Shown: one piece after another, positions 7,590-16,591 of the stretch
Numbering within the stretch: the stretch's first letter is position 1
Layout of the letters: the number at the start of each line of letters is the position of its first letter
Program-made: the position numbers and the translations under genes
NCBI GenBank assembly: GCA_021297895.1
Contig: JAJTHN010000005.1
Location: 20,755 to 84,754, forward strand
Direction: 5' to 3'
Length of the DNA: 64,000 bases
Source: Phycisphaeraceae bacterium
GTDB taxonomy: Bacteria; Planctomycetota; Phycisphaerae; Phycisphaerales; UBA1924
Notes under the pieces: generated by a model
Told to the model about the DNA's origin: nothing
The model's database searches: none
The model's input: the letters and a program-made list of their open reading frames with translations, nothing else

Positions 7590-10500
7590 ATGCCCGATGC
7601 GATCCCGAATCGTCGCCCGATGCGATGCCCGCCCCGCGTGCGCGCCACCGGCGCTGCGCGTATCGGCGGCGTGTGGACCGTGCTCGGGATCGCGCTGCTG
7701 TCGATGCTCTCCCCGGCGATGGTCAAGCCCACGGCCATCGCCGGGGCGCAGCCCGCGGAGATGCCGGAGGCGAGCAATGCTCCGGCGGAGGCGGGGGCGG
7801 TCGCGGGGGACGAGGCGGGGGCGCCGGCGGTGTCGGGTGCGGAGAGCCGGCCGGTGACGGCGGGGCGAGTCGCGGCGTTGTTCGACTTTGAGGAGCGGGC
7901 GTTCAACGCCGAGCCGGTGCCGCGGAACTGGTTCCGTGCGCAGAACGATCCGCCGCGGCGCGAGCGGCCCGGGTATCCGAACTGGAATCGTGCGGCGTTT
8001 GATCATCGCCAGGGCCGGTCGGGTTCGAGCAGCGTGTACCTGCCGGTGAACGGCGGGAGCACGTCGATGCGTCTGGCGGGCAGCGTGATCCCGATTTTTC
8101 CGAACGCGGACTATGTCGTGACGTGCGCGGTGAGGACGGACGAGCTTCGGCACGCGCGGGCGGTGGTCCGGGCGCGGTTTCTCGATGCGATGAGCCAGCC
8201 GATCGATGGCGCGGAGTTCGTGAGCGAGCCGGCGCTCTCGCCGGGGCAGTGGACGACGCTTCACGTGGCGTTGCCGTCGCACGCGGGCGCGGGTGAGGCG
8301 AGGCTGCTCTCGCCGGATGCGGCCCGTCCGGTGCCGGCGTTTTTGCAGGTGGATCTTGAGGTGCTTCAGCCCGAGCAGCTTTCGGACAACGCGCGGCTGC
8401 GTCAGCACGAGGTCTGGCCTCAGGATCTTTCGGGCGGGGCGTGGTTCGATGATGTCGCGGTGTTTCAGATGCCGCGGCTGGAGATCAGCGCGCGGGGCGG
8501 GCGGTCGATCGTCGTGGCGCCGGAGCCGGTGGTCTTCTCGGCGGAGGTGCGCGACTTGACGGGGCAGACGATGACGGCGCGTCTGCGGGTGGTCGACATG
8601 GACGGGCGCGTGGTGGCGAGCGAGGACCGGACGCTGGGTGTTGGCGGCGGCGTGTTCGACTGGACGCCGACGCTGCCGAGCCTTGGCTGGTATCGCGCGA
8701 CGATCGAGGTGCTGGCGGATTCGGCGCTGGTGGGCCAGGCGTCGGCATCGGCGGTGTGGATCGACTCGTGGGGTCAGGAGGATCTGCCCGCGGGCGTGCG
8801 GCGTGATCGGACATTCGGCGTGGAGGCGGGCGAGCTCTCGCCTGAGGCGCAGGTGCTGCTGCCGGGGCTCCTGCGCAGCGCGGGGATGGGCAGCGTGAGC
8901 GTGCCGGTGGATCTTGAGCGGATGCTCTCATCGAGCCGCAATCCGTCGGATGCGGCTGCGCCTGGCGTGAGGCTCAACGAGCGCACCGCGACGGTGCAGC
9001 GGCTGGGCACGACGGGCGCGATGCTCGATCGCATGCTGCGCGACGGGATGGACATCACGGCGGTTCTGCCGCGGATTCCCAACGCGCTGGCGCGTGAACT
9101 GCGGCTGGATCCGAGTCAGCCGCAGGAGTTGCTCGATGCGGCCACGAGCGCGTGGCTGCCGCTGGTGCAGCCGCTGCTGGATACCTACGGGCACGGGCAG
9201 AGAATCAGCCGGTGGCAGCTCGGCGCGAGTGTGGGGGAGTTGGATGCGGCGTCGGCGGGGATGGACCGCACGCAGCGAAGGCTCGGGATCTTCCGCGGCG
9301 TGTTGAACAAGAGTGTGCCCGGACCGGTGCTGGTGCAGGCTTGGCGTGCGGAGTTGCCGGTGCTGGGCGCGGAGATCGCCGGGCCGAAGAGCAACGCGGG
9401 TCGGGTCAAGCGTGGCGATCGGCCGCCGCCGCCGGTGCCGAATGTGCGGGTGCTCGATGCGCTGAGCGTGCGAGTTCCGGCGTCGTTCTCATCGGGATCG
9501 ATCGGGGAGTTGGCGGAAAGGATCATGAGCGAGCCGGCGGTGTCCGGGTCGACCCTGGCGGCGCAGCCCGCCGAGCGGACGATCGTGCTGGAACTGCCGT
9601 CGGTCGAGCAGTACGGCGAGCGGGCGGCGGTGGTGGAATTGGCGCGGCGGACGGTGCGGTGGTGGCAGGCCCTGGAGCCGGCGCTGGCGGCGGGGCAGGG
9701 GCGTGTGCCGCCGCGGCTGATGATCGCACGGCCTTGGCGGGAGACGGGGGTATCGCGGCGTGTGCTCTCGCCCGGGCCAGAACTTGCGGTGTGGGCGAAC
9801 CTGGCGCGTCGGCTCAGCGGGCAGACGGTGGTCGGGACGATCGACACGATCCCCGGCGTGACGGCGCTGGTGCTCGCGCCGGCGCGGCGGCAGAGCACCG
9901 ACCTGACCACGGCGCGTGCGACGGGAACGATCGTTGCGTGGAACGAGACGGCTCAAGGGGACCGCGCGGTCGTGCGCGGGTACTTTGCTCCGGCGGATAG
10001 CGTGCTGACGCTCGTCGACATCTTCGGCAATCGGCGTGTGCTCAGCCCGATCGATGAGGGCGGGCAGTTCGAGATTCCGGTGGGGGATATTCCGGTGTTC
10101 ATCGAGGGCGTGGACGCGGAACTGGCGCAGTTTGCGCTGGGTTTCAGCGTTGATCCGGCGTTTGTGCCGGCGGTTTCTGCGGTGCACGGGCACAGCATCG
10201 TGCTGCGGAACCCGTGGCCGGTGCGGATCAGCGGCGAGGTGAGTCTGCCGCCGCAGCAGGGCGCGGCGAACCGTCGCGCGTGGACATTCAGCCCGACGAG
10301 CCCGATGCCGTTCACGATCGCGCCGGGCGGGACGACGCGGCTGCCGTTCTCGTTCGCGTTCAACGCGAGCGAGGAGGCGGGCGAGCGTCGGCTGTCTGCG
10401 ATCGTGCGGCTGAATGCGGATCGCGAGTACCCGCCGATGCGGCTGGGCGCGCCGATCACCATCGGGCTGGCGGACCTGGACATGCAGGTAACGGCGGCGC

Positions 10501-10769
10501 TGGGGCCGAGGATCGACGGTCCGGACGTGATCGTGACCGCGACGGTGACGAACACGGGCACGACCGCGCGGACGCTGCAGGTCGACTTTGCGCCGCCGGA
10601 CTTGCCGCGTCAGCAGCAGCCGATCTCGAATCTTGCGCCGGGTGAATCGGCGGTGCGGCGGTTCGTGCTGCCGCGAGCGGCGGTGGCGCTAAGCGGGCGT
10701 CGGCTTCGGGTGACGCTGTCGGATGTTGACGGTCCCGAGCGGCTCAACCGGTTCGCGGAAGTGCCGTAA
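7590..10769 (+). CDS. Large secreted or periplasmic protein of unknown function
   Basis: I do not recognise this protein of about 1060 residues. The first ATG after the nrdJ terminator is at 7590, with another at 7620. Either gives an Arg-rich stretch, then a hydrophobic segment (WTVLGIALLSMLSPAMV) like a signal peptide, then an Ala/Glu/Gly-rich linker. Residues of about 90-290 look like a carbohydrate-binding-type beta-sandwich (FDFEERAF, a Gly/Ser-rich core, then WFDDVAVFQMP). Beta-rich segments resembling Ig or fibronectin folds follow. The C-terminal 150 residues (VTATVTNTGTTARTL, then FAPPDLP) resemble a CARDB-like adhesion domain. It is convergent with the MscS gene. Confidence 0.75.
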   Translation: MPDAIPNRRPMRCPPRVRATGAARIGGVWTVLGIALLSMLSPAMVKPTAIAGAQPAEMPEASNAPAEAGAVAGDEAGAPAVSGAESRPVTAGRVAALFDFEERAFNAEPVPRNWFRAQNDPPRRERPGYPNWNRAAFDHRQGRSGSSSVYLPVNGGSTSMRLAGSVIPIFPNADYVVTCAVRTDELRHARAVVRARFLDAMSQPIDGAEFVSEPALSPGQWTTLHVALPSHAGAGEARLLSPDAARPVPAFLQVDLEVLQPEQLSDNARLRQHEVWPQDLSGGAWFDDVAVFQMPRLEISARGGRSIVVAPEPVVFSAEVRDLTGQTMTARLRVVDMDGRVVASEDRTLGVGGGVFDWTPTLPSLGWYRATIEVLADSALVGQASASAVWIDSWGQEDLPAGVRRDRTFGVEAGELSPEAQVLLPGLLRSAGMGSVSVPVDLERMLSSSRNPSDAAAPGVRLNERTATVQRLGTTGAMLDRMLRDGMDITAVLPRIPNALARELRLDPSQPQELLDAATSAWLPLVQPLLDTYGHGQRISRWQLGASVGELDAASAGMDRTQRRLGIFRGVLNKSVPGPVLVQAWRAELPVLGAEIAGPKSNAGRVKRGDRPPPPVPNVRVLDALSVRVPASFSSGSIGELAERIMSEPAVSGSTLAAQPAERTIVLELPSVEQYGERAAVVELARRTVRWWQALEPALAAGQGRVPPRLMIARPWRETGVSRRVLSPGPELAVWANLARRLSGQTVVGTIDTIPGVTALVLAPARRQSTDLTTARATGTIVAWNETAQGDRAVVRGYFAPADSVLTLVDIFGNRRVLSPIDEGGQFEIPVGDIPVFIEGVDAELAQFALGFSVDPAFVPAVSAVHGHSIVLRNPWPVRISGEVSLPPQQGAANRRAWTFSPTSPMPFTIAPGGTTRLPFSFAFNASEEAGERRLSAIVRLNADREYPPMRLGAPITIGLADLDMQVTAALGPRIDGPDVIVTATVTNTGTTARTLQVDFAPPDLPRQQQPISNLAPGESAVRRFVLPRAAVALSGRRLRVTLSDVDGPERLNRFAEVP

Positions 10770-10771
10770 CG

Positions 10772-10789
10772 CGGCGGCATCGGCCGCCG
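10772..10789. terminator. Hairpin between convergent genes
   Basis: CGGCGGC and GCCGCCG form a perfect 7-bp stem with an ATCG loop, just three bases after the stop codon of the large secreted protein and 15 bases from the end of the opposing MscS gene. Its position suits a two-way terminator, but neither side has a T tract. Confidence 0.5.
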
Positions 10790-10803
10790 AGACTCCGGGC
10801 GGC

Positions 10804-11745
10804 TCAGCCCGACGTCTTGTCGCTGATCAGGTGCATTCGCTGCGGCGCGGCCTGCGGGTGCATGGCGTGGCGTTCCATCGTTTCGCGCACGGCGCGGAGC
10901 AGCGCGGTGCGAACGCTGCCGAAGGCCGGAGTCTGGGCCGAGAGTGCGACGGTCCAGGTCGTGTGCGGCGCGGGAGTGATTTCGGCCAGGCCCGCGGCGG
11001 GGGGAGGATCGCTCACGGCGCCGGTGGTCTGTGCCGCGGTGCGAGCGGCATCGAGCAGGAGGCGCTCGGCCTCATCCAGAGAGATGTGGGCTCCGACCAC
11101 CACGTTGACCGATGCGCGGCGTGTGCGGTGGTGGGTCTGGTTCTCGATGATCCCGCCGAAGATCGCGGCATTGGGAACGATGATGCGGCGGTTGTCGCCC
11201 GTATCGAGGTTGGTTGTGAACAGGTCGATGCCGTCGACGATGCCCGCCTGGCCGGCGACGATGACGCTGTCACCGATTTTGAAGGGACGGAAGATCAGCA
11301 GGAGCACGCCGCTGGCGAGATTGGAGAGGTTGCCCTGCAGGGCCAGGCCGATGGCCAGACCGGCGGCGGCGATGGCCGCGGCGAAGCCGGTGGTCTGGAT
11401 GCCGAGCGTGCCCGCGCAGGCGATGAGCGCGAAGATGATGATGACCCACTTGACGAGGTTGGCCAGGAACTTCGAGAGCGTCAGGTCGACCTCGGCCCGC
11501 GCCAGGCCGCGGAGGACGGCGGTGCGAGCGGTTCGTGCGATGGTGTACGCGAGCACCAGCAGCACGAGCGCGCCGATGGCCGCGGGGAGCGCGTTGATGA
11601 TCCATGTCGTGGACTTGTCGACCAGGCCGGCCCACTGCTCGGGCGAGATCCACGATGAGGCGTTCGAAGCCTGAACGGAGGCGGACGGCGCAGCGGGTGC
11701 GGGAGCGGATGCGGCGGCGGTGGCCAGGAGAGTGAAGATCGGCAT
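10804..11745 (-). CDS. Small-conductance mechanosensitive channel, MscS family
   Basis: Inner-membrane channels of this family open under membrane tension and release solutes during osmotic downshock. The 313-residue chain has an Ala/Pro-rich N-terminus that may be a signal or linker. Three hydrophobic segments follow at about 45-68, 88-108 and 112-145. The pore helix is rich in Ala and Gly (GLAIGLALQGNLSNLASG) and leads into the beta domain signature FRPFKIGDSV. The C-terminal alpha/beta domain includes RRIIVPNAAIFGG. The size is that of the simple MscS type. Convergent with the upstream secreted-protein gene; no partner gene. Confidence 0.9.
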   Translation of the reverse strand: MPIFTLLATAAASAPAPAAPSASVQASNASSWISPEQWAGLVDKSTTWIINALPAAIGALVLLVLAYTIARTARTAVLRGLARAEVDLTLSKFLANLVKWVIIIFALIACAGTLGIQTTGFAAAIAAAGLAIGLALQGNLSNLASGVLLLIFRPFKIGDSVIVAGQAGIVDGIDLFTTNLDTGDNRRIIVPNAAIFGGIIENQTHHRTRRASVNVVVGAHISLDEAERLLLDAARTAAQTTGAVSDPPPAAGLAEITPAPHTTWTVALSAQTPAFGSVRTALLRAVRETMERHAMHPQAAPQRMHLISDKTSG

Positions 11746-11862
11746 GCGGTTCTCTGTTGAGCGTGACGCACAGCCGCGCCGATGTGCTCGGCGAGGCTGA
11801 ACAGTGAGGGGGGATCTGTCAGGAATCGAGGGTAGAGCGGATCGGTCGCCGGGACGAGCGAA

Positions 11863-12807
11863 TCAGCCCGCGGCGGGCAGCTCGCGCACGCTTACGTGCA
11901 CGCTCAGCGATGAGCCGTCGGTGTCGTCGATGTGGCTGGAGCCGTCGCTGGCGACTTTGTACACGCCGCGGGTGGGGGGGACATCGTCGTAATCGCGCCC
12001 GACGGCGACTTTGATGTGCTTGTCGTCGGTCAGGACGTTGTTGGTCGGGTCGACGCCGAGCCATTCCAGACCCGGCAGGAGCACCTCGGCCCACGCGTGG
12101 GTGGCGTCGGCGGGATTGGGGGCTTGCGTCGAAGACTGGGCCGGGCCTGTATTGGCGGATGAGGCGGCACGATGAAAGAGATAGCCGCTGCAGTACCGCG
12201 ACGGAATGCCGTGGAGGCGGAGGATCGCCAGGAGGATGTGTGTGAAGTCCTGGCAGACGCCCTTGCGATGGTCGATGGCAAGGTCGATGGGCGAATCGAC
12301 CTTGGTCACGCCGCGGTCATAGGAAAAGTTGTGGTGGATGGTTGCACAGGCGACCTTCACGAACGAGAGAGGGTCCTGATCGCGAACGCCGGGCGATTGG
12401 GGATGGAGCTTGAGGTCGTGCGCGAGAGCGACGAGCTTTTCGGTCGGGCGTGCGAGATGCGAGGGCAGCAGGGCGTCGAGCAGGCGGCCCGCGGCGTTGA
12501 GGTCGCCTATGCGGTGCCACATACCGGGACCGAGGGTGGCGGGGATGGCAGGTCCCGGGCGGAGTTCAACGACAGACTCGGCGGAGATGACCAGCCGGTC
12601 GTGAGCCTCGGGGATGTTGAAGTGATGAACCTCGCAGCCGAGGTGGTCGCTGAATGTTGAGAGCCGCGAGCGGGGCTGGGTGGAGATGGTGAAGCTCAGG
12701 CACCGCTGACGCGTGTCAAGCCGCGGCTTGAGGCGAGCCTCCATGACGCTTTCGCGCACGGGCTGCGGGTAACGAAAGGTCGTGATGTGTTCGATCGCGT
12801 AGTTCAT
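11863..12807 (-). CDS. Transglutaminase-like cysteine peptidase or ligase with bacterial N-terminal domain
   Basis: The protein has an N-terminal bacterial transglutaminase-associated domain (HITTFRYPQPVRES) and a transglutaminase-like core. The catalytic cysteine is about residue 185 in KGVCQDFTH. The histidine is in DATHAWAEVLLPG and the aspartate follows in LGVDPTNN, completing the triad. ATG at 12807 is preferred over an upstream TTG. The alpha-E and circularly permuted ATP-grasp genes lie directly upstream on the same strand after 147 bases. This three-gene combination recurs in many bacteria and is thought to form or process amide bonds, but the substrate is unknown. Confidence 0.9.
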   Translation of the reverse strand: MNYAIEHITTFRYPQPVRESVMEARLKPRLDTRQRCLSFTISTQPRSRLSTFSDHLGCEVHHFNIPEAHDRLVISAESVVELRPGPAIPATLGPGMWHRIGDLNAAGRLLDALLPSHLARPTEKLVALAHDLKLHPQSPGVRDQDPLSFVKVACATIHHNFSYDRGVTKVDSPIDLAIDHRKGVCQDFTHILLAILRLHGIPSRYCSGYLFHRAASSANTGPAQSSTQAPNPADATHAWAEVLLPGLEWLGVDPTNNVLTDDKHIKVAVGRDYDDVPPTRGVYKVASDGSSHIDDTDGSSLSVHVSVRELPAAG

Positions 12808-12954
12808 GAAGAGCAAGTGCTCAAGTGCACGAGTAGAACGCAGTGTACAGACTCATGATACAGATTTCTCAGATTCCACCGCGAGTGCACAGTCCGGACC
12901 AGCGCCCCTGAGAATTTGAACGGTGTATCTCTGAGTTGTGCCTCGGTGGGGGGC

Positions 12955-13974
12955 TTATGCGGGGGTGAGGCTGGTCGGCGTGAGGACTGAGAAGTCAATT
13001 GGATAAGAGATGTACTGGCGCGAGACCGCGAAGTGCACGTCCTCACAGGACTTACGTACGTCCAGAACGACGCTGGTCAGGCCCTTCTGCATGATCTCAT
13101 GGAGATCGCTGAACGAGAGCGAGGCCAGGGATCGCCCGACGATTTTGCGGGCTTCCCCGATCTGCGGGCCCGAGCCCGAGGCGGCTCGGTGCCGGATTTT
13201 GACGCCGGCGGCCTCATGTTCGAGGGCTTGGAGTGTGTCGTTGATCACCTGGAGGTTAAACCGGATCGCGTGGGGGAAGTCGGGGTTGAGAAGAAGGAAC
13301 TCGACGATCCGCTCGGGGCGGAGCTCGGCGGAATTGAGCTTGCAATAGGCCTCGTAGGCCGCACTTCCGCGGAGCAGCCCGGCCCACTCGGTGTAGTCCT
13401 CAGCCGTGGGGGTGGCGGTGGGGGCCTGATCGAGCCATGCGAAGTGGGCGGCCAGGAGTGATGAGACGTTGCAGGCGCGTTCGATGGCGCGGCCGAGTTG
13501 CATGAAGTGCCAGCCCTGCCCGCGGGACATGGTGCCGTCGCTGAGGCCCTGAAAGAGATGCGCGGTGGTTTGTACGCGGTCGAAGAGTTCCTGCGGGTTG
13601 CGCGTCGCGAGGGTGTCGAGGTCTTCGTTGGAGATCCAGATGTACAGGCGGTTGATCTGCTCCCACATTTCGCCGGAGATCTGCTCGCGGACCTGGCGCG
13701 CATTGAAGCGAGCCGCGGCGACGCACGAGACGATCGACGCGGGGCTGTTCTGATCAAAGCCGACAAGCCGTAACGCGGCGGTGGTGTCGGTCATCGCTTC
13801 GCCCGGCAGTTCGACGCGCAGGCTCGTGAGCAGACGGAGCCAGCCGGCCATGGCCGCGGAGGGGGATTGATCGAGCGCCACCTGCAACTGCAGCGAGAGG
13901 ACGCTGGCGGTATGCCCGGCACGCTCGAGATAGCGGCTCATCCAGTACAGGCTGTCGGCGACGCGTGAGAGCAT
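12955..13974 (-). CDS. Alpha-E domain protein
   Basis: This 339-residue, largely helical protein matches the alpha-E family that accompanies circularly permuted ATP-grasp enzymes. It begins MLSRVADSLYWMSRYLERA, the family's hallmark N-terminus, and contains NPQELFDRVQTTAH and GWHFMQLGRAIERA. Its ATG overlaps the stop codon of the upstream ATP-grasp gene by one base (TGATG), which indicates translational coupling and probably a stoichiometric complex. The biochemical role of alpha-E proteins is not established; they may be a scaffold or partner for the ligase. Confidence 0.92.
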   Translation of the reverse strand: MLSRVADSLYWMSRYLERAGHTASVLSLQLQVALDQSPSAAMAGWLRLLTSLRVELPGEAMTDTTAALRLVGFDQNSPASIVSCVAAARFNARQVREQISGEMWEQINRLYIWISNEDLDTLATRNPQELFDRVQTTAHLFQGLSDGTMSRGQGWHFMQLGRAIERACNVSSLLAAHFAWLDQAPTATPTAEDYTEWAGLLRGSAAYEAYCKLNSAELRPERIVEFLLLNPDFPHAIRFNLQVINDTLQALEHEAAGVKIRHRAASGSGPQIGEARKIVGRSLASLSFSDLHEIMQKGLTSVVLDVRKSCEDVHFAVSRQYISYPIDFSVLTPTSLTPA

Positions 13975-15494
13975 CACAGGGCACCTCCGATCGACTCGCG
14001 GTCGTGGCCCGGGCTGAGCACCCAGGTGTCCTTGCTCCCGCCGCCCTGGGAGGAGTTGACGACCAGCGAGCCCTTCTTCAGGGCCACGCGTGTCAGACCG
14101 CCGGGGCAGATGACGACTTTGTCGACGCTGCCGGAGCAGATCACATAGACGCGCAGGTCGACGTGGCGGGACTCGAGCGAGCCGTTGATGAAGCACGGAG
14201 CGTGGCTGAGGCTGATGGTGGGCTGGGCGATGTAGTTCCGGGGATCGGCGATGATGCGCTTGCGGAACTCTTCGCGCTGCTCGGTGGTGGCGTGCGGGCC
14301 GATGAGCATGCCGTAGCCGCCGCTCTCGCCCACGGCCTTGACGACCATTTCGTGCAGGCGGTCGAGGACGAAGGCTCGGCTGTCGGCCTCTTCCATGAGA
14401 TAGGTGTCGATGTTGGGCAGGATGGGGTCCTGCTTGAGGTAGAAGCGGATCAGGCGCGGAACGTACGCGTACACCGCCTTGTCGTCGGCGACGCCGTTGC
14501 CCACGGCGTTGGCGACGGCGACGTTTCCCATGCGGATCGCGGCGAAGAGCCCCGGCACGCCGAGCTGACTGTCACGCCGGAAGACCACGGGGTCGACGAA
14601 GTCGTCGTCGATGCGACGATAGATCACATCGACGCGGCGCAGGCCCTCGGTTGTGCGGCAGTAGACCACGCCCTCGTGCACGAGCAGGTCGCGGCCCTCG
14701 ACGAGTTGGATGCCCATCTGCCGGGCCAGGAACGCGTGCTCGAAGTACGCGCTGTTGAACACGCCGGGGGTCAGCAGCACGATGTGCGGGTCGGCGATGT
14801 CCGGGCGGGCCAGGGCCCGCAGGGCCGTCAGCAGCGACTGGGCGTAGTGGTCGATGGGCTGGATGCCCGCGGACTTGAAGACCGCCGGGAAGACACGCTT
14901 CATGACCTGGCGGTTGGCGAGCATGTACGACACGCCGGAGGGAACGCGCAGGTTGTCCTCCAGCACGGCGAATCGACCGTCGGGCATGCGGATGAGGTCG
15001 GAACCGCAGACGGTGACATAGACATCGCGCGGGACGTTCACGCCGCGCATCTCGCGGCGGAAGTGCTTGCAGGACCAGATGAGTTCGCGCGGGACGATTC
15101 CCTCGTCAAAGACGCGACCTTCGTGGTAGACGTCCTTGAGGAAGAGGTTGAGGGCGATGAGTCGCTGGGCCAGGCCGCGTTGAATGGTGTCCCATTCGTT
15201 GGCGGGAATCAGCCGCGGGAGCACGTCGTAGGGAAAGATCTTCTCGGTGCCGCGCTGGTCGCCATAGACGGTGAAGGTGATGCCCTGATGGAGGAACGAC
15301 ATGTCCGCGGCGGCCTGACGTCGGCGGAGTTCATCGGCTCCCAGGGCGCTGAGGGTCTGGTGGAGCCCCTGATAGTGCGGCCGAGGCAGACCCTGAATGT
15401 ACATTTCGTCATACGCGCCCGGTGGGGCATCGGATGGGGGTTGGAGCAAGCCCGACGGAGACGACGGGAGCGACGCGGCGTGGGCTGAGGGCAT
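13974..15494 (-). CDS. Circularly permuted ATP-grasp family ligase (type 2)
   Basis: ATP-grasp enzymes of this branch are predicted to join an amine to a carboxylate through an acyl-phosphate, probably on peptides. The 506-residue chain shows the conserved blocks FLHQGITFTVYG, IPRDVYVTVCGSDL-like sequence, a VLEDNLRVPSGVSYML segment, the phosphate-binding region GGYGMLIGPHA and the C-terminal CPGGLTRVALKKGSLVVNSSQGGG. The gene opens a set that continues with alpha-E and the transglutaminase-like protein. By context the set may make and trim a modified peptide, but no precursor peptide gene is visible next to it. Confidence 0.92.
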   Translation of the reverse strand: MPSAHAASLPSSPSGLLQPPSDAPPGAYDEMYIQGLPRPHYQGLHQTLSALGADELRRRQAAADMSFLHQGITFTVYGDQRGTEKIFPYDVLPRLIPANEWDTIQRGLAQRLIALNLFLKDVYHEGRVFDEGIVPRELIWSCKHFRREMRGVNVPRDVYVTVCGSDLIRMPDGRFAVLEDNLRVPSGVSYMLANRQVMKRVFPAVFKSAGIQPIDHYAQSLLTALRALARPDIADPHIVLLTPGVFNSAYFEHAFLARQMGIQLVEGRDLLVHEGVVYCRTTEGLRRVDVIYRRIDDDFVDPVVFRRDSQLGVPGLFAAIRMGNVAVANAVGNGVADDKAVYAYVPRLIRFYLKQDPILPNIDTYLMEEADSRAFVLDRLHEMVVKAVGESGGYGMLIGPHATTEQREEFRKRIIADPRNYIAQPTISLSHAPCFINGSLESRHVDLRVYVICSGSVDKVVICPGGLTRVALKKGSLVVNSSQGGGSKDTWVLSPGHDRESIGGAL

Positions 15495-15702
15495 AAGGAT
15501 TCTGTTCGCAGGGGTTGCAGGGTCAGGGGTACGGTCCCGACGAAGAGGGAAGCCCCGGTGAAGGCGAGTATATCGAAATCTTGCTGGCGTGCGGAATCTT
15601 CAGAACATCCGGGTCGACTTGCGCATCGAATCCGGGGTAGTCTGGAGGCCGCGGTCGAAAAGCCCGCGGTGAGCAACACGGTCCCCGAGTGAAAGGAAGC
15701 GA

Positions 15703-16464
15703 ATGAAGTCCAAGGTGATGTCGATTCTTGCGGTTGCGGCGTTGGCTCTGCCGGTGAGCGGGCTGCTGGTCGTGGCGAGCCACGCGATGGCGCAGCAGGG
15801 CGACTCGCCCGCGAAGCGCGACCGCGGGAAGGACCGGGCCCAGGAGAAGGGTCGGTCGGGGAACGTGCGCGTCGGGTCGATGGCTCCGGACTTTTCGCTC
15901 AAGAACGCCGACGGCGAGACCGTCACGCTGTCGGAGCTCAAGGGCAACGTCGTCATGATCGACTTCTGGGCCACGTGGTGCGGCCCGTGCATCGCGGCGA
16001 TGCCGGCGGTGCAGAAGATGCACGAGGAGTACGAGAGCAAGGGCGTGAAGATCTACGGCATCAACACGTGGGAGCGCGGCGATGCGGTGAAGTTCAAGAA
16101 GGACAAGGGCTACACCTACGGCCTGCTGCTGGAGGGCGATGAGGTCGCCAAGCAGTACGGTGTGACCGGCATTCCGGCGTTCTTCATCATGGATCATGAG
16201 GGTCGGGTGATTTACACCGGCCAGGGCTTCAACGAGCGTGCGATCCGCCAGGCGCTGGATCGCGGCGTCGACCGGCTCGAGAAGTCGGGCAAGGCCCCGA
16301 AGACCGAGGACGGCGACAAGCCCAAGGACGAGAAGGGCAAGGACGGCGATAAGCCCAAGGACGAGAAGGGCAAGGACGGCGATAAGCCCAAGGACGGCGA
16401 GAAGCCGAAGGACAAGCCCAAGGATGCGCCGAAGGAAGCGCCCAAGGACAAGCCCAAGCCCTGA
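15703..16464 (+). CDS. TlpA/ResA-like thiol-disulfide oxidoreductase with Lys/Pro repeat tail
   Basis: This exported thioredoxin-fold protein probably handles disulfides in the periplasm. A signal peptide covers about residues 1-30 (hydrophobic core at 6-26, Ala-Met-Ala cleavage region). The redoxin domain starts at GSMAPDFSLKNADG and carries the active site WCGPC at 92-96. The cis-proline segment reads GVTGIPAFFIMD. The last 60 residues are a charged tail built from DGDKPKDEKGK repeats, unusual for TlpA and possibly a cell-wall or surface anchor. A good ribosome site (AAAGGAAG) precedes the ATG. A strong hairpin follows the gene. Confidence 0.9.
   Translation: MKSKVMSILAVAALALPVSGLLVVASHAMAQQGDSPAKRDRGKDRAQEKGRSGNVRVGSMAPDFSLKNADGETVTLSELKGNVVMIDFWATWCGPCIAAMPAVQKMHEEYESKGVKIYGINTWERGDAVKFKKDKGYTYGLLLEGDEVAKQYGVTGIPAFFIMDHEGRVIYTGQGFNERAIRQALDRGVDRLEKSGKAPKTEDGDKPKDEKGKDGDKPKDEKGKDGDKPKDGEKPKDKPKDAPKEAPKDKPKP
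16309..16400 (+). repeat. 33-bp tandem repeat coding for a Lys/Pro-rich tail
   Basis: Two full 33-base units, at 16309-16341 and 16342-16374, and a partial third unit encode DGDKPKDEKGK repeats at the end of the TlpA-like gene. The units differ by a single base, which implies recent duplication, and the copy number could vary between strains. Confidence 0.8.
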
Positions 16465-16508
16465 GCGATTACTCGGGTGGGGGTGTGGTGATCACGACCG
16501 TCTTCTCG

Positions 16509-16532
16509 CGCCCCCGCCTCTCGGCGGGGGCG
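16509..16532. terminator. Perfect 10-bp hairpin after the TlpA-like gene
   Basis: CGCCCCCGCC and GGCGGGGGCG pair perfectly around a TCTC loop, followed by TGTCATT rather than a T run. It lies between the TlpA-like gene and the next plus-strand gene and probably ends the first transcript or insulates the two. Confidence 0.6.
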
Positions 16533-16591
16533 TGTCATTGATGAACCCACGCGCGGGCCGAAGGGCGCGGAACCAACAGGAAGGATTGAGC

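Noticed and set aside
13965..15488. A plus-strand open frame of 507 codons opposite the circularly permuted ATP-grasp gene
   Set aside because: Its translation is Asp/Val/Gly/His-rich with no motif and is the antisense of a well-supported gene.
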